Shown here: positions 27,655 to 37,555 of the stretch, piece after piece
Position numbering within the stretch: the first letter of the stretch is position 1
Layout: each line of letters starts with the position of its first letter
DNA from: Intestinirhabdus alba
GTDB taxonomy: Bacteria > Pseudomonadota > Gammaproteobacteria > Enterobacterales > Enterobacteriaceae
Assembly: GCF_009711095.1 (NCBI RefSeq)
Contig: NZ_WMJZ01000014.1
Location: 1 to 64,000, forward strand
Length of the DNA stretch: 64,000 nt
Reading direction: 5' to 3'
Translations under genes and position numbers: made by a program
The notes under the pieces: generated by a model
Database searches by the model: none
What the model was told of the DNA's origin: nothing
What the model saw: the letters and a program-made list of their open reading frames with translations, nothing else

Positions 27655-27842
27655 CTAACCCTGGAGCTCTTTCAGGTCGGCCAGCGTGCAGAGCGTTGCG
27701 CCCGCCGCCGCCATATCCATAAAACTGCGGGCGCTGTCCGCAGGCTAAAGATTTACATCGCGGCAGCCGTCAAGGGCGGTTTTCTGACGCCGCCCGTTAT
27801 CGATAAGGGCGCTGTAGCTATCCATCTGCGGATTTTCCCCTC
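27655..27842 (-). pseudogene. pncA: pncA (nicotinamidase) remnant
   Basis: Read from 27842, the frame gives GENPQMDSYSALIDNGRRQKTALD, matching the middle of E. coli PncA. It then jumps to GCRDVNL, a TAG stop (27747-27745), PADSARSFMDMAAAGATLCTLADLKELQG and the normal end. About 38 codons between QKTxLD and DGCRGVN are deleted, including the active-site cysteine segment, and the N-terminal half is gone. In K-12 pncA sits directly beside ansA; here the PAAR/DUF943 genes lie between. Nicotinamide deamidation by PncA is therefore lost at this locus. Confidence 0.85.
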
Positions 27843-27949
27843 GCCGCCAGCGCCCTTTGCTTCAGCAAAGGATGCAGCGCCGCGCCAGCCCGCTAAGCTC
27901 AACTTTAGAGAAAAAACAGCTAAAGATGTGCTTTTTAAAACGGGCATGA

Positions 27950-28342
27950 TTAGCGGTAAAACTGCCCTTCATTTTTACTCCATCCAATCCAGCGAAGCGG
28001 TTTTTTTTCAATACATCGGGCGGCAGCCGTCATATCATCGAAGCAAAGTAGATCCGAATCTTCATCCGTCCCTCTGTCGATACGATACCCGTCGCCAAAG
28101 TCCATAATGTTTACACTGTAATAGCCATCTTCAGATTTGTGAGGAACACCATATTTCGCCTTTATCATGTCTTTATTGGCTTCCCACCAGGCTATCTGGC
28201 GGCTTTTCAGGTACGGAAAATGTCTGACCAGAATAATATCGTTATCGTGGACGGCCACGATCTCAACCGGGGTCAGGGAGTGCCAGAGCAGATAACCACA
28301 GACCGTCGCCGCAATAGCGCCAGAGATGAGTCGCTTATTCAC
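27950..28342 (-). CDS. DUF943 family membrane protein, putative immunity protein
   Basis: A 130-aa protein with one N-terminal hydrophobic anchor (ISGAIAATVCGYLLW, residues 7-21) followed by PVEIVAVHDNDIILVRHFPYLKSRQIAWWEANKDMIKAKYGVP and DFGDGYRI...LLCFDDM, which are the DUF943 family landmarks. DUF943 proteins commonly sit next to PAAR-DUF3289 genes, and its start overlaps the end of that gene by 8 nt. An immunity role against the neighbouring effector is inferred, not demonstrated. No second immunity copy is visible. Confidence 0.8.
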   Translation of the reverse strand: MNKRLISGAIAATVCGYLLWHSLTPVEIVAVHDNDIILVRHFPYLKSRQIAWWEANKDMIKAKYGVPHKSEDGYYSVNIMDFGDGYRIDRGTDEDSDLLCFDDMTAAARCIEKKPLRWIGWSKNEGQFYR

Positions 28343-29587
28343 CCCGCCTCCCGGTAATTTCTACTGTTGCATTCATTTCGGTGATAAATGGCCGGTAACC
28401 GTATTCATTCCAGCGCTGAAGCGTGAACCACAGCCGGAAGATACGGAACTCCCGGTATAGCGGGTTCAGTACATCAGTATCATCAAGACCAAAGTGGTCC
28501 TGAACACGGTAATGCACCTTTGCCCGGAAGCTCTCCCCCGTCACCTCCAGCGACGCCAGCGTGATATGCGTCGCCCAGGTATCATGAACGGTAATCACCA
28601 GCCCGTTAGTCCGGTCGATCCAACGGTCAAATTTAGGCAGAACTGTTGTGTTAAGCTCCTTAAAATTACCCTTTTCATCGAGTAATCGCCCTTTTTACTC
28701 AGCGGGATAAAGCCATACTCATAATTGATTGCATCATGCAGAATACCTTTAATCTTCAGCAAAGAACTTTGCCTGGAGCGATCGTTCAGGATCTGCTCTT
28801 TCAGCGCCCTGTCCAGCAGCGGGCTGCTGTACGGCCTGCCGCTGTTGCCCTGCATGTGGTTAATCATCTCCGTAATGATGTCTTTATAGGGGCCGTGGAA
28901 TGAATACACCTGCGCCAGCGACCGGAACTCATCAAACATCAGCCCCGCGCTTTCCTCTTTACTCACCTTTCTGGCAGGCTCCTCCGGCAGCATGGCCCGC
29001 TCATCCGGGGATAAAAGGGGCCAGGGGTTAAGCGGTGGCTTTTCCATCAGGGTGCGCGGATTAACCTTTGTTGATACCGTATTCACATCGATACGAAAAC
29101 GCACTTTAAGCGTCCGGATATCCAGATCGCCGTGACGCATGTCCTTCGCCTGATAGTCATCCATCTGGTTCTTTGTCTGGTAAATCCGCACCGGGATCGG
29201 CATTGGCTCAATGCCTTTGTCCTTCGCCTCTCTTAGTTTCTGCTGCTTTGCGGTCTGCTCGCGTTCGGCGGCGCGTCCGGCATTAGCGTGACTGTCGTAG
29301 GTGTGCGTGAGAACGGAAGGTATAAAGCGGGCGCGGCACGGGCAGGAGCTGAAGCTGTCCAGTGATCCCGCCCACACTTTCGGGGCACCGCCTACGGTGT
29401 AGGTGTCCCCCATGCCGCCGCAGACGCGGAACTGTCCCTTATGCACGCCACAGCTTACCGGATCGCCCACCCTGACCTGCTGACGCGCCACGCCGCCAAT
29501 GATATAAACGTCGTCGCTGGCACCAGAAAGAATGCGGCCTCCGCAGGTGGTTTTATCCAGATGATAGAGAAAGTATCCCTTTGCCAT
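28335..29587 (-). pseudogene. PAAR-DUF3289 type VI secretion effector, frameshifted
   Basis: The first frame (29587-28595, 330 aa) starts with a PAAR spike-tip domain (about residues 10-90: GGRILSGASDDVYIIGG, ARQQVRVGDPVSCGVH, CGGMGDTYTVGG). A linker and the N-terminal half of DUF3289 follow (LMFDEFRSLAQVYSFHGPYKDIITEMINHMQ). Reading then leaves the family. A second frame (to 28335) carries GNFKELN...FDRWIDRTNG, VITVHDTWATHITLASLEV and VQDHFGLDDTDVL, the DUF3289 C-terminal half. Adding one A to the AAAAA run (T5 at 28692-28696 on +) restores PLSKKGRLLDEKGNFKEL. PAAR proteins cap the VgrG spike for delivery by a type VI secretion system; none is encoded here. Confidence 0.8.
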
Positions 29588-29689
29588 AATCCCTCATGAA
29601 TTTGGTGGTTATATGAGCAACGCATCATATCTTATTGAAGATGCTGCAAACAATTCTGAGGCTGGTGGTGACCCGAAACTTCTTATTTC

Positions 29690-30706
29690 TCATTCATCCG
29701 GTGTCAGCTCGCCGCGCAGATTTTGCATCATCGCCAGGCGGATCGCTTCCGTATCCAGCCCCTGGCTCAGCAGATAGTGCAGCTTGGTCAGCGCGGCTTC
29801 AACGGTCATATCCGCGCCGCCAATCACCCCGGCCTGGGCCAGCGCGCTGCCGGTGGCATAGCCGCCCATATTCACTTTACCGGACATACACTGCGTCAGG
29901 TTGACCACCACGATCCCGCGGGCGCTGGCTTCGGCCAGCACCTCAAGAAACGCGCTGTTTTGCGGCGCGTTGCCCACGCCGTAGCAGCGCAGGATCAGCG
30001 CCTTCACCGGCTGGCGCAGAAAGTTGCGCACCACCCCGGCGGAAATGCCCGGATAGATCGTCACCACGCCGATGGGCTGCGGGGTGACGGGGTGAACCCT
30101 CAGCGCCCCCTCACTTCGCGGCGCAGGCGGCGTCGCGGAGCGGCGAATATGGATGCCCGCCTCCAGCAGCGGCGGCAGGTTTGGCGAGGCGAAAGCGTCA
30201 AAGCCGTCGGCGTGGGCCTTGGTGGTGCGGTTACCGCGATAGAGCCGGTTATTAAAAAACAGGGTCACCTCGTTGATCGGATAGTTGGCCGCCACGTACA
30301 GCGCGTTCAGCAGATTGGTCTGTCCGTCCGAGCGCAGCTCGGCCAGCGGTATTTGTGACCCTGTCACAATTACCGGCTTGCCGAGGTTCTCCAGCATGAA
30401 GGAGAGGGCGGAGGCAGTAAAGGCCATAGTGTCGGTGCCGTGGAGGATCACGAAGCCGTCGTAGCGATCGTAATGCGTCCGGATATCATCGGCGATATGC
30501 TGCCAGTCTGCCGGCGTCATATCGGAGGAGTCCATCAGCGGCTGGTATTCATGAATGGTGAAGTCCGGCATCTCCGGGCGATGAAACTCCGGCATCAGCG
30601 CCAGCTGGCGCTGCAGATGGCCGGAAACGGGAATATATCCCTGTTCTGAACGCTGCATCCCGATGGTGCCGCCGGTGTAGGCAACGTAGATCGATTTCTT
30701 CTGCAT
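29690..30706 (-). CDS. ansA: AnsA, cytoplasmic L-asparaginase I
   Basis: The 338-aa type I asparaginase hydrolyses L-asparagine to aspartate and ammonia in the cytoplasm. Catalytic threonines lie in YTGGTIGM (residues 10-17) and HGTDTM (about 89-94), and VTGSQIPL and GGYATG are also conserved. Length equals E. coli AnsA. In K-12 pncA is its downstream operon partner; here that partner is replaced by the effector cassette. Confidence 0.95.
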   Translation of the reverse strand: MQKKSIYVAYTGGTIGMQRSEQGYIPVSGHLQRQLALMPEFHRPEMPDFTIHEYQPLMDSSDMTPADWQHIADDIRTHYDRYDGFVILHGTDTMAFTASALSFMLENLGKPVIVTGSQIPLAELRSDGQTNLLNALYVAANYPINEVTLFFNNRLYRGNRTTKAHADGFDAFASPNLPPLLEAGIHIRRSATPPAPRSEGALRVHPVTPQPIGVVTIYPGISAGVVRNFLRQPVKALILRCYGVGNAPQNSAFLEVLAEASARGIVVVNLTQCMSGKVNMGGYATGSALAQAGVIGGADMTVEAALTKLHYLLSQGLDTEAIRLAMMQNLRGELTPDE

Positions 30707-30799
30707 ATTATTGATGTGGATAATGTTGAGGGCACAAGTATATACGTGGCATGGGGGATGTGCACCCGGATCGTAGCTCTACGGCAGAAGAGGCGGCGG

Positions 30800-30922
30800 T
30801 TAATCCTTCAGTTTGTAGGCCACCGCGGGCACAACGCGAACACTTTTATCGATAGTGTGCGGCGGATCGTCGCCATAGCGAAATAAGGAGGAATCCTTAA
30901 AATTGGCAAAGTAGTCTGGCGA
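30800..30922 (-). pseudogene. Startless ORF fragment between ansA and sppA
   Basis: An open minus-strand frame of about 40 codons reads PDYFANFKDSSLFRYGDDPP, then HTIDKSVRVVPAVAYKLKD, to a TAA at 30800. It has a protein-like composition but no start codon or ribosome-binding site and begins right after a stop. It may be the 3' remnant of an unrecognised gene. I do not recognise the family. Confidence 0.3.
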
Positions 30923-30960
30923 TTAACTGTTTAAATACAAGCTCATTAGGGATTCAGGAC

Positions 30961-30993
30961 AAAAAAATGCCGCAGAGCGTGGCTGCTCTACGG
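30961..30993 (-). terminator. Terminator of sppA
   Basis: On the minus strand ccgtagagc (30993-30985) pairs with gctctgcgg (30978-30970), with one G-U, around a 6-nt loop, and is followed by at and seven T (30967-30961). It lies 14 nt after the sppA stop. Confidence 0.85.
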
Positions 30994-31006
30994 CTGCAGG
31001 TTGCTT

Positions 31007-32863
31007 TTAGCGCACGTTCGCGCAGGTCAGACAGAAGGCATAGCGGTTTTGCGGATCGTTAAATGCCGCCAGCTTATCGCCCTCGGCCTTTACCGCCCCG
31101 GCGGCCGTCGCCAGCGGTGCCGGCAGCAGCGCCTGGAAGGCCTGGGGCAGGCTCGCCCGTACGGCGGTGGATATATTGTTCATCATCCGGTCGATAAGCA
31201 ATGGTTCTTCCTCGTAATAGTCGATGTGCCACTTTTTCAGCTTCGCCAGTTCAGCAGCCTTTTCCACCGCGTCGTCGAAATCGCCGAGGCTGTCCACCAG
31301 GCCGTTGGCCTTTGCATCCTGACCGGTCCAGACGTGGCCCTGGGCGATGTTATCAATCCGCTCCGGCGTGGATTTCCGCGCGTCGGCCACGAGGGTAATA
31401 AAGCGCTTATAGCCGCTTTCGATACTGAGCTGCATCATTTGCCGGACTTCCGGCGGCAGCGCTTTGGTCATTGAGATGTCCGCCAGCGGGGAGGTAGCCA
31501 CCCCGTCGGTATGCACGCCAATGGCGTCCAGGCTATTTTCAACGGTATTGATAATGCCAAAAATGCCGATGGAGCCGGTGAGGGTGCTCGGGTTCGCCAC
31601 GATATAGTCTGCCGGGGTGGAGATCCAGTAACCGCCGGAGGCCGCCATGCCGCCCATCGATACCACGATCGGTTTACCGGCGGCCTTTGCCGCCGCCAGC
31701 TCGGCGCGGATGGTTTCCGAGGCGGTCACACTGCCGCCCGGACTGTTAACCCGCAGCACGATAGCCTTCACGTCCGGATCGAGCCGCGCGTCGCGGATTT
31801 GCGAGGCGGTCGTATCGCCACCGACGTTGCCCGGCGTCTCTTCGCCGTCCATGATGGCCCCGCTGGCGAAGATAACGGCAATGGTGCCGCCGGCGGTGGG
31901 CGGGCTTTTCAGCGAATAGTCGTAATAGCTGATGGCGCGGTAGTTGTTCTCCGCCGTGCTCCAGCCGAAGCGTTTGCTCAGCGCTTTTTCCACCTCCGCG
32001 CCGGAGGCCAGCTCGTCCACCAGCTTAGCCTTCAGCGCATATTGCGCGGTGTCGCCATCCGCTTTCCGCAGGCCCTCCAGCAGCCCCTGGGCACCGGGGA
32101 ACACCTGCCGGGCGGGGATGTTTCGGTTTGCCGCCACGGTATTAAGGTAATTTTGCCACAGCACGCCGATCCAGCGGCCGTCCGCCTCGCGCGCCGCCGG
32201 TGACATATCGTCGCGAATAAACGGCTCGACGGCGGATTTATAGGTGCCGACGCGGAAAATATGGGTAGAAACCTTCAGCTTATCCAGCAGCGTCTTATAG
32301 TAGAGGCCGTTGGTGGCGAAGCCGTGAAGATCGACGACCCCCTGTGGCGAGAGCCAGATTTTATCGGCGAAGCTGGCCAGATAGTACTGGCCCTGGCTGT
32401 AGCTGTCGCCCACGGCGAACACCGGCTTCCCGCTGTCGCGAAACTCGCGCAGCGCCTTGCCGATATACTGCATCGACGGCTGATCGGCCCCGGCGAAATT
32501 TTTTAAATCCATCACGATGCCGGTAATATTGCGATCGTTCTTCGCCTGACGAATGGCGTTAACGATATCAAACAGCGAGTTCTCTTGCAGGCGATCGGCG
32601 CTGACGCCGAACAGCTGGCGGGTCACCGCGCTCAGCCGGCTGGCAGAGGAGGGTTTATCAACAATCACGCCGGAAATATCCAACAGCAGCGCGCCGCGGC
32701 TCACCTGCTCGCTGCTGTTATTGTTGTCGATCTGCAGCCAGATGCCGACGCCGATAAGCACTACAAAAATAAAGAACAGGTTGAGCACCAGCTCGCGGAC
32801 GAAGTTAATTATTCGCCATGTCCATTTAAAAAATCCCGCAATAAATTGCCACAGGGTCTGCAT
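31007..32863 (-). CDS. sppA: SppA, protease IV (signal peptide peptidase)
   Basis: A 618-aa inner-membrane serine protease, the same length as E. coli SppA. A single N-terminal transmembrane segment (about 25-45, [16 protein letters not shown]) is followed by two tandem peptidase S49 domains. The nucleophile serine is in [12 protein letters not shown] near residue 409, and the catalytic lysine lies in the first domain. It degrades cleaved signal peptides in the membrane. It is the first gene upstream of ansA, with a terminator between. Confidence 0.96.
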   Translation of the reverse strand: MQTLWQFIAGFFKWTWRIINFVRELVLNLFFIFVVLIGVGIWLQIDNNNSSEQVSRGALLLDISGVIVDKPSSASRLSAVTRQLFGVSADRLQENSLFDIVNAIRQAKNDRNITGIVMDLKNFAGADQPSMQYIGKALREFRDSGKPVFAVGDSYSQGQYYLASFADKIWLSPQGVVDLHGFATNGLYYKTLLDKLKVSTHIFRVGTYKSAVEPFIRDDMSPAAREADGRWIGVLWQNYLNTVAANRNIPARQVFPGAQGLLEGLRKADGDTAQYALKAKLVDELASGAEVEKALSKRFGWSTAENNYRAISYYDYSLKSPPTAGGTIAVIFASGAIMDGEETPGNVGGDTTASQIRDARLDPDVKAIVLRVNSPGGSVTASETIRAELAAAKAAGKPIVVSMGGMAASGGYWISTPADYIVANPSTLTGSIGIFGIINTVENSLDAIGVHTDGVATSPLADISMTKALPPEVRQMMQLSIESGYKRFITLVADARKSTPERIDNIAQGHVWTGQDAKANGLVDSLGDFDDAVEKAAELAKLKKWHIDYYEEEPLLIDRMMNNISTAVRASLPQAFQALLPAPLATAAGAVKAEGDKLAAFNDPQNRYAFCLTCANVR

Positions 32864-32898
32864 GTATTCTCCCTACCTCATGTAAAAAAGACGCCGGA

Positions 32899-33108
32899 TT
32901 AAGAGCCTGGCCATCAGGACTATTTCACTTGCCATTTTGGACCTGGGCAGTGCTCGCACAAAACGCATCGCGTTTTGAACGCCCTTCAGGGCGGCCCGAA
33001 GGGTGAGCATCGCGAATCATCCTCACGTACTGCGTGTACGCTCCGGTTTCTGTGCGCTGTCCGTGTCCAAACTGGCTGCGTCAATAACGCCTGATGAACC
33101 AGGCTCTA
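32899..33108. repeat. Tandem intergenic repeat, unit 1 (TAAGAGCCTGG termini)
   Basis: The unit starts ttaagagcctgg (32899-32910) and ends with the inverse ccaggctcta (33099-33108). Internal landmarks are the caaaacgc/gcgttttg hairpin (about 32958-32976) and gcgaatcatcctcacg. It aligns along its length with the next unit. No gene is present. Confidence 0.65.
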
Positions 33109-33317
33109 AGAGCCTGGCCCATGAGGGCTATTTTGCCTGCCATTTTTCGGCCGGGTCGTACCCGACAAAACGCGCGGGCGCGGTAAATATCCCTCAGGAC
33201 AGCCCGTAGCGGCGAGCGTCGCGCGTCGATCTTCACACACTATCCTGTGTGATCCGTCTCTCTGCGCCGTCCGTATCCCTACTCTCTGCACCGGCTGCGT
33301 CTGAAGCGCCAGGCTCA
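33105..33317. repeat. Tandem intergenic repeat, unit 2
   Basis: It starts ctaagagcctgg (33105-33116) and ends gccaggctca (33308-33317). It follows the unit 1 layout: gggctattttgcctgccattttt corresponds to ggactatttcacttgccatttt, and gcgccgtccgta to gcgctgtccgtg. The unit 1/unit 2 joint ccaggctctaagagcctgg is nearly a perfect palindrome. Confidence 0.65.
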
Positions 33318-33520
33318 GGGTGTTTATAAGATGGGTTATCGTAATGACCTGACGGGCGCTTGTCAGCAGGAATCATCCTTCGCGCTGTAACAAATTTCGC
33401 CTGGGCGTTAAGCGCCATCCCGGCGGGCATTTTACAATCATCCCTGAGAAGCGCCCGTATGCTCTGCGCCGTCAGTGCTCAAATTGTCCGCGCTAACCAC
33501 GCCCGGTGGGATAGACTCTA
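33318..33520. repeat. Tandem intergenic repeat, degenerate unit 3
   Basis: The last 70 bases (gcccgtatgctctgcgccgtcagtgctc onward, ending gggatagactct) align with the last part of units 1 and 2, and the earlier part is more diverged. It is directly followed by an ERIC-type element. No ORF here is supported. Confidence 0.45.
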
Positions 33521-33529
33521 CGTTTGTGA

Positions 33530-33793
<264 letters not shown>

Positions 33794-33817
33794 AAATTGA
33801 AAACAGGAGCTAAACAA

Positions 33818-34369
33818 ATGGATGCACTTGAACTATTGCTTAACCGTCGTAGTACCTCCCGTCTGGTGGTGCCCGCGCCCGCAGGCGAACAGCTGCAAAA
33901 TATCCTGCGTGCCGGAATGCGTGCGCCCGATCATAAGTCGCTGCGGCCGTGGCGCTTTTATGTGATTGAGGGCGAAGGGCGCGAGCGCTTCAGCGCCGTG
34001 CTGGAACAAGCGGCGGTCGCCGCCGGCGGTGACGGAAAGGCGGTGGATAAAGCGCGTGGGGCACCATTTCGCGCGCCGCTGATCGTCGCCGTGGTGGCGA
34101 AATGCGAAGAAAACCCTAAGGTGCCGATCCGCGAGCAGGTGCTCTCCGCCGGCTGCGCGGTGATGGCGATGCAGATGGCGGCGGTGGCCCAGGGATTTGG
34201 CGGCATCTGGCGCAGCGGCGCGTTGACCGAAAGCCCGCAGGTTCGCGAAGCGTTTGCCTGCCGCCCGCAGGATAGCCTTGTTGGTTTTCTCTATCTTGGC
34301 ACTCCGCAGCTGAAGTCCTCCACCACCTTCGGGGTGGCGGACCCGACGCCCTTCGTCAGCTATTTTTAA
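33818..34369 (+). CDS. ydjA: YdjA, FMN-dependent nitroreductase-family protein
   Basis: A 183-aa minimal nitroreductase-fold oxidoreductase, the same length as E. coli YdjA. The FMN-binding N-terminal [13 protein letters not shown] (about 9-21) and the segment [19 protein letters not shown] are visible, with GGIWRSG near residue 130. The family has weak nitroreductase activity; the physiological substrate is unknown. ATG 33818 has AGGAG 8 nt upstream. The next gene is selD, 165 nt on. Confidence 0.93.
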   Translation: MDALELLLNRRSTSRLVVPAPAGEQLQNILRAGMRAPDHKSLRPWRFYVIEGEGRERFSAVLEQAAVAAGGDGKAVDKARGAPFRAPLIVAVVAKCEENPKVPIREQVLSAGCAVMAMQMAAVAQGFGGIWRSGALTESPQVREAFACRPQDSLVGFLYLGTPQLKSSTTFGVADPTPFVSYF

Positions 34370-34534
34370 CCGACCGCCAGCCTGGTGAAGGCTGGCCAGC
34401 CGCGGGACATCCGCGTCCGAAAATGGCTGAAACTGATGGCATTGTGTGCAAAAACGACGGAATTCTGACACGCTCTCTTACTACATTGTCCAATGAGCGT
34501 TACCATAGCCCGATTGCAATGACAGGAGATGTCC

Positions 34535-35578
34535 ATGAGCGAGCAAGCTATCCGTTTAACGCAATACAGCCACGGCGCTGGTTGCGGCTGTAAAATTTCC
34601 CCTAAAGTGCTGGAAACCATTCTCCACAGCGAGCAGGCGAAGTTTGTCGATCCCAATCTGCTGGTGGGCAATGAAACCCGTGACGACGCGGCGGTGTACG
34701 ATCTGGGCAACGGCACCAGCGTCATCAGCACCACCGACTTCTTCATGCCGATCGTGGATAATCCGTTCGACTTTGGCCGCATCGCGGCGACCAACGCCAT
34801 CAGCGATATCTTCGCGATGGGCGGCAAACCGATTATGGCGATCGCGATACTCGGCTGGCCGCTGGAGAAGCTGCCGCCGGAGATCGCCCGTGACGTCACC
34901 GAGGGCGGGCGTTTCGCCTGCCGACAGGCCGGCATTGCGCTGGCCGGTGGGCACTCCATCGACGCGCCGGAGCCGATCTTCGGCCTCGCGGTAACCGGCG
35001 TGGTGCCGACCGAGCGGGTGAAGAAGAACAGCACCGCCCATGCCGGCTGCAAACTGTTTCTCACCAAGCCGCTGGGCATCGGCGTACTGACCACCGCCGA
35101 GAAAAAGTCGCTGCTGAAGCCGGAGCACCAGGGGCTGGCGACAGAAGTGATGTGCCGGATGAACATCGCCGGGGCCGCGTTCGCCAACATCGCCGGGGTG
35201 AAGGCGATGACCGACGTTACCGGCTTTGGCCTGCTGGGCCACCTGAGCGAAATGTGTCAGGGGGCGGGCGTCCAGGCGCGGATCGACTATCAGAGCGTGC
35301 CGAAGCTGCCGGGGGTGGAAGAGTATATCCACCAGGGGGCGGTGCCGGGCGGCACCGGGCGTAACTTCGCCAGCTATGGCCACCTGATGGGCGAGATGCC
35401 GGACGTCGCGCGGAATCTGCTGTGCGATCCGCAAACCTCCGGCGGCCTGCTGCTGGCGGTGACCCCGGATGCGGAGGCGGAGGTCAAGGCCGCGGCGGCG
35501 GAGTATGGTATCGATCTCGCGGCCATCGGTGAGCTGGTTGAAGCCCGCGGCGGCCGCGCCATGGTTGAGATCCGCTGA
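34535..35578 (+). CDS. selD: SelD, selenide, water dikinase
   Basis: The 347-aa enzyme makes selenophosphate from selenide and ATP, for selenocysteine and 2-selenouridine synthesis. The active site GAGCGCK holds Cys17 and Lys20 (Cys, not selenocysteine). The ATP/Mg site includes DDAAVYD and [10 protein letters not shown]. Length equals E. coli. The second ATG (34535) is used because AGGAG lies 6 nt before it. topB starts 4 nt after the stop, so the two are co-transcribed. Confidence 0.96.
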   Translation: MSEQAIRLTQYSHGAGCGCKISPKVLETILHSEQAKFVDPNLLVGNETRDDAAVYDLGNGTSVISTTDFFMPIVDNPFDFGRIAATNAISDIFAMGGKPIMAIAILGWPLEKLPPEIARDVTEGGRFACRQAGIALAGGHSIDAPEPIFGLAVTGVVPTERVKKNSTAHAGCKLFLTKPLGIGVLTTAEKKSLLKPEHQGLATEVMCRMNIAGAAFANIAGVKAMTDVTGFGLLGHLSEMCQGAGVQARIDYQSVPKLPGVEEYIHQGAVPGGTGRNFASYGHLMGEMPDVARNLLCDPQTSGGLLLAVTPDAEAEVKAAAAEYGIDLAAIGELVEARGGRAMVEIR

Positions 35579-35582
35579 GCCG

Positions 35583-37544
35583 ATGCGGTTGTTTATTGCC
35601 GAAAAGCCGAGCCTCGCCCGCGCCATCGCCGATGTGCTGCCAAAGCCGCATCGCCGGGGCGATGGCTTTATCGAGTGCGGAAATGGCCAGGTGGTGACCT
35701 GGTGCATTGGTCACCTGCTGGAGCAGGCGCAGCCCGACGCCTATGACAGCCGCTACGCGCGCTGGAACCTGGCCGACCTGCCCATCGTGCCGGACAAGTG
35801 GCGGCTTCAGCCGCGGCCGTCGGTGACGAAGCAACTGAACGTCATCAAGCGCCTTTTGCACGAGGCCAGCGAAGTGGTCCACGCGGGCGACCCGGATCGC
35901 GAAGGCCAACTGCTGGTGGACGAGGTGCTGGACTATCTGCAGTTGGCCCCGGAAAAGCGCCAGCAGGTGCAGCGCTGTCTGATTAACGACCTCAACCCCC
36001 AGGCGGTGGAGCGGGCCATCGCGCGTCTGCGCTCGAACAGCGAATTTGTGCCGCTGTGCGTTTCGGCGCTGGCCAGGGCGCGCGCCGACTGGCTGTACGG
36101 CATCAATATGACCCGCGCTTACACTATCCTCGGGCGCAACGCCGGCTATCAGGGCGTACTGTCGGTTGGCCGGGTGCAGACGCCGGTGCTGGGGCTGGTG
36201 GTGCGCCGCGACGAGGAGATTGAAAATTTCGTCCCAAAGGATTTTTTTGAGGTAAGAGCGCACATCGTCACGCCCGCGGAGGAGCGCTTTATCGCTATCT
36301 GGCAGCCGAGCGAAGCGTGCGAGCCGTACCAGGACGAAGAGGGCCGCCTGCTGCACCGCCCGCTGGCGGAACATGTGGTAAACCGGATTGGCGGTCAGCC
36401 GGCGTGGGTGACCGGCTATAACGACAGGCGGGAAACGGAGTCCGCGCCGCTGCCGTTCTCCCTTTCTACGCTGCAGATCGAGGCGGCGAAGCGCTTTGGC
36501 CTCAGCGCGCAAAACGTGCTTGATATCTGCCAGAAGCTGTATGAAACCCACAAACTTATCACCTATCCGCGCTCCGACTGCCGCTACCTGCCGGAGGAGC
36601 ATTTCGCCGGGCGTCACGCGGTGATCAACGCCATTGGCGTTCACGCCCCGGCGCTGCTGCCGCAGCCGGTGGTTAATCCCGATACCCGCAACCGCTGCTG
36701 GGACGATAAAAAGGTCGACGCCCACCACGCCATTATTCCCACCGCCCGCAGCACGTCGATTAGCCTGACCGACAACGAAGCGAAGGTCTACGGCCTGATC
36801 GCCCGCCAGTATTTGATGCAGTTCTGCCCCGACGCGGTGTTCCGCAAATGCGTGATTGAACTGGAGATCGCCAAAGGCAAATTTGTCGCCAAAGCGCGCT
36901 TTCTCGCGGAGGCGGGCTGGCGCACGCTGCTGGGCAATAAAGAGCGGGATGAAGAGAACGACGGCACGCCGCTGCCGGTGGTGACAAAGGGCGATGAGCT
37001 ATTGTGCGAGAAGGGCGAGGTGGTGGAGCGGCAGACCCAGCCGCCGCGCCATTTTACCGATGCCACGCTGCTGTCGGCGATGACCGGCATCGCGCGCTTT
37101 GTGCAGGACAAAGATCTGAAAAAGATCCTCCGCGCCACCGACGGGCTGGGCACCGAGGCGACGCGCGCCGGGATCATCGAACTGCTGTTTAAGCGCGGCT
37201 TCCTGAACAAAAAAGGGCGCTATATTCACGCCACCGACGCCGGGAAGGCGCTTATTCACTCGCTGCCGGAGATGGCCGCCCGGCCGGACATGACCGCCCA
37301 CTGGGAGTCGGTGCTGACGCAAATCAGCGAAAAGCAGTGTCGCTATCAGGATTTTATGCAGCCGCTGGTCGATACCCTGCGCCAGCTTATCGACCAGGCG
37401 AGGAGTACGCCGGTGCGCAGCTTTCGCGGCATCGTTGCGCCGGGGAGCGGTGACAAAAAGAGAGCGCCGACGCGCAGGCGCGCGGCGAAAAAAAGCCCGC
37501 CTTCAGGTGAGGCGGGCGAGGGGGCCGCTGTCCGGCCCGATTAG
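35583..37544 (+). CDS. topB: TopB, DNA topoisomerase III
   Basis: A 653-aa type IA topoisomerase that decatenates replication intermediates, the K-12 length. The toprim domain begins at [16 protein letters not shown] and contains [12 protein letters not shown] (Asp-Asp-Glu metal site). The catalytic tyrosine is in [13 protein letters not shown] near residue 328. ATG 35583 is chosen by homology; the frame extends upstream inside selD. The last 20 codons (basic [14 protein letters not shown] tail) overlap the gdhA terminator on the other strand. Confidence 0.96.
   Translation: MRLFIAEKPSLARAIADVLPKPHRRGDGFIECGNGQVVTWCIGHLLEQAQPDAYDSRYARWNLADLPIVPDKWRLQPRPSVTKQLNVIKRLLHEASEVVHAGDPDREGQLLVDEVLDYLQLAPEKRQQVQRCLINDLNPQAVERAIARLRSNSEFVPLCVSALARARADWLYGINMTRAYTILGRNAGYQGVLSVGRVQTPVLGLVVRRDEEIENFVPKDFFEVRAHIVTPAEERFIAIWQPSEACEPYQDEEGRLLHRPLAEHVVNRIGGQPAWVTGYNDRRETESAPLPFSLSTLQIEAAKRFGLSAQNVLDICQKLYETHKLITYPRSDCRYLPEEHFAGRHAVINAIGVHAPALLPQPVVNPDTRNRCWDDKKVDAHHAIIPTARSTSISLTDNEAKVYGLIARQYLMQFCPDAVFRKCVIELEIAKGKFVAKARFLAEAGWRTLLGNKERDEENDGTPLPVVTKGDELLCEKGEVVERQTQPPRHFTDATLLSAMTGIARFVQDKDLKKILRATDGLGTEATRAGIIELLFKRGFLNKKGRYIHATDAGKALIHSLPEMAARPDMTAHWESVLTQISEKQCRYQDFMQPLVDTLRQLIDQARSTPVRSFRGIVAPGSGDKKRAPTRRRAAKKSPPSGEAGEGAAVRPD
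37488..37517 (-). terminator. gdhA terminator inside the topB 3' end
   Basis: On the minus strand gcccgcct (37517-37510) pairs with aggcgggc (37502-37495) around a 7-nt loop and runs into seven T (37494-37488). It lies past the gdhA stop yet within the coding sequence of topB, encoding part of its basic tail. Confidence 0.8.
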
Positions 37545-37555
37545 CCGGCCGGGCG

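Noticed and set aside
31511-32203. 230-codon frame antisense to sppA
   Set aside because: Shadow of SppA coding bias.
34535-34594. Possible selenocysteine codon in SelD
   Set aside because: The active-site codon is an ordinary Cys (GAGCGCK); no in-frame TGA.
35484-36728. 414-codon open frame antisense to topB
   Set aside because: Pure antisense shadow of a GC-rich conserved gene; no ribosome-binding site and no domain.
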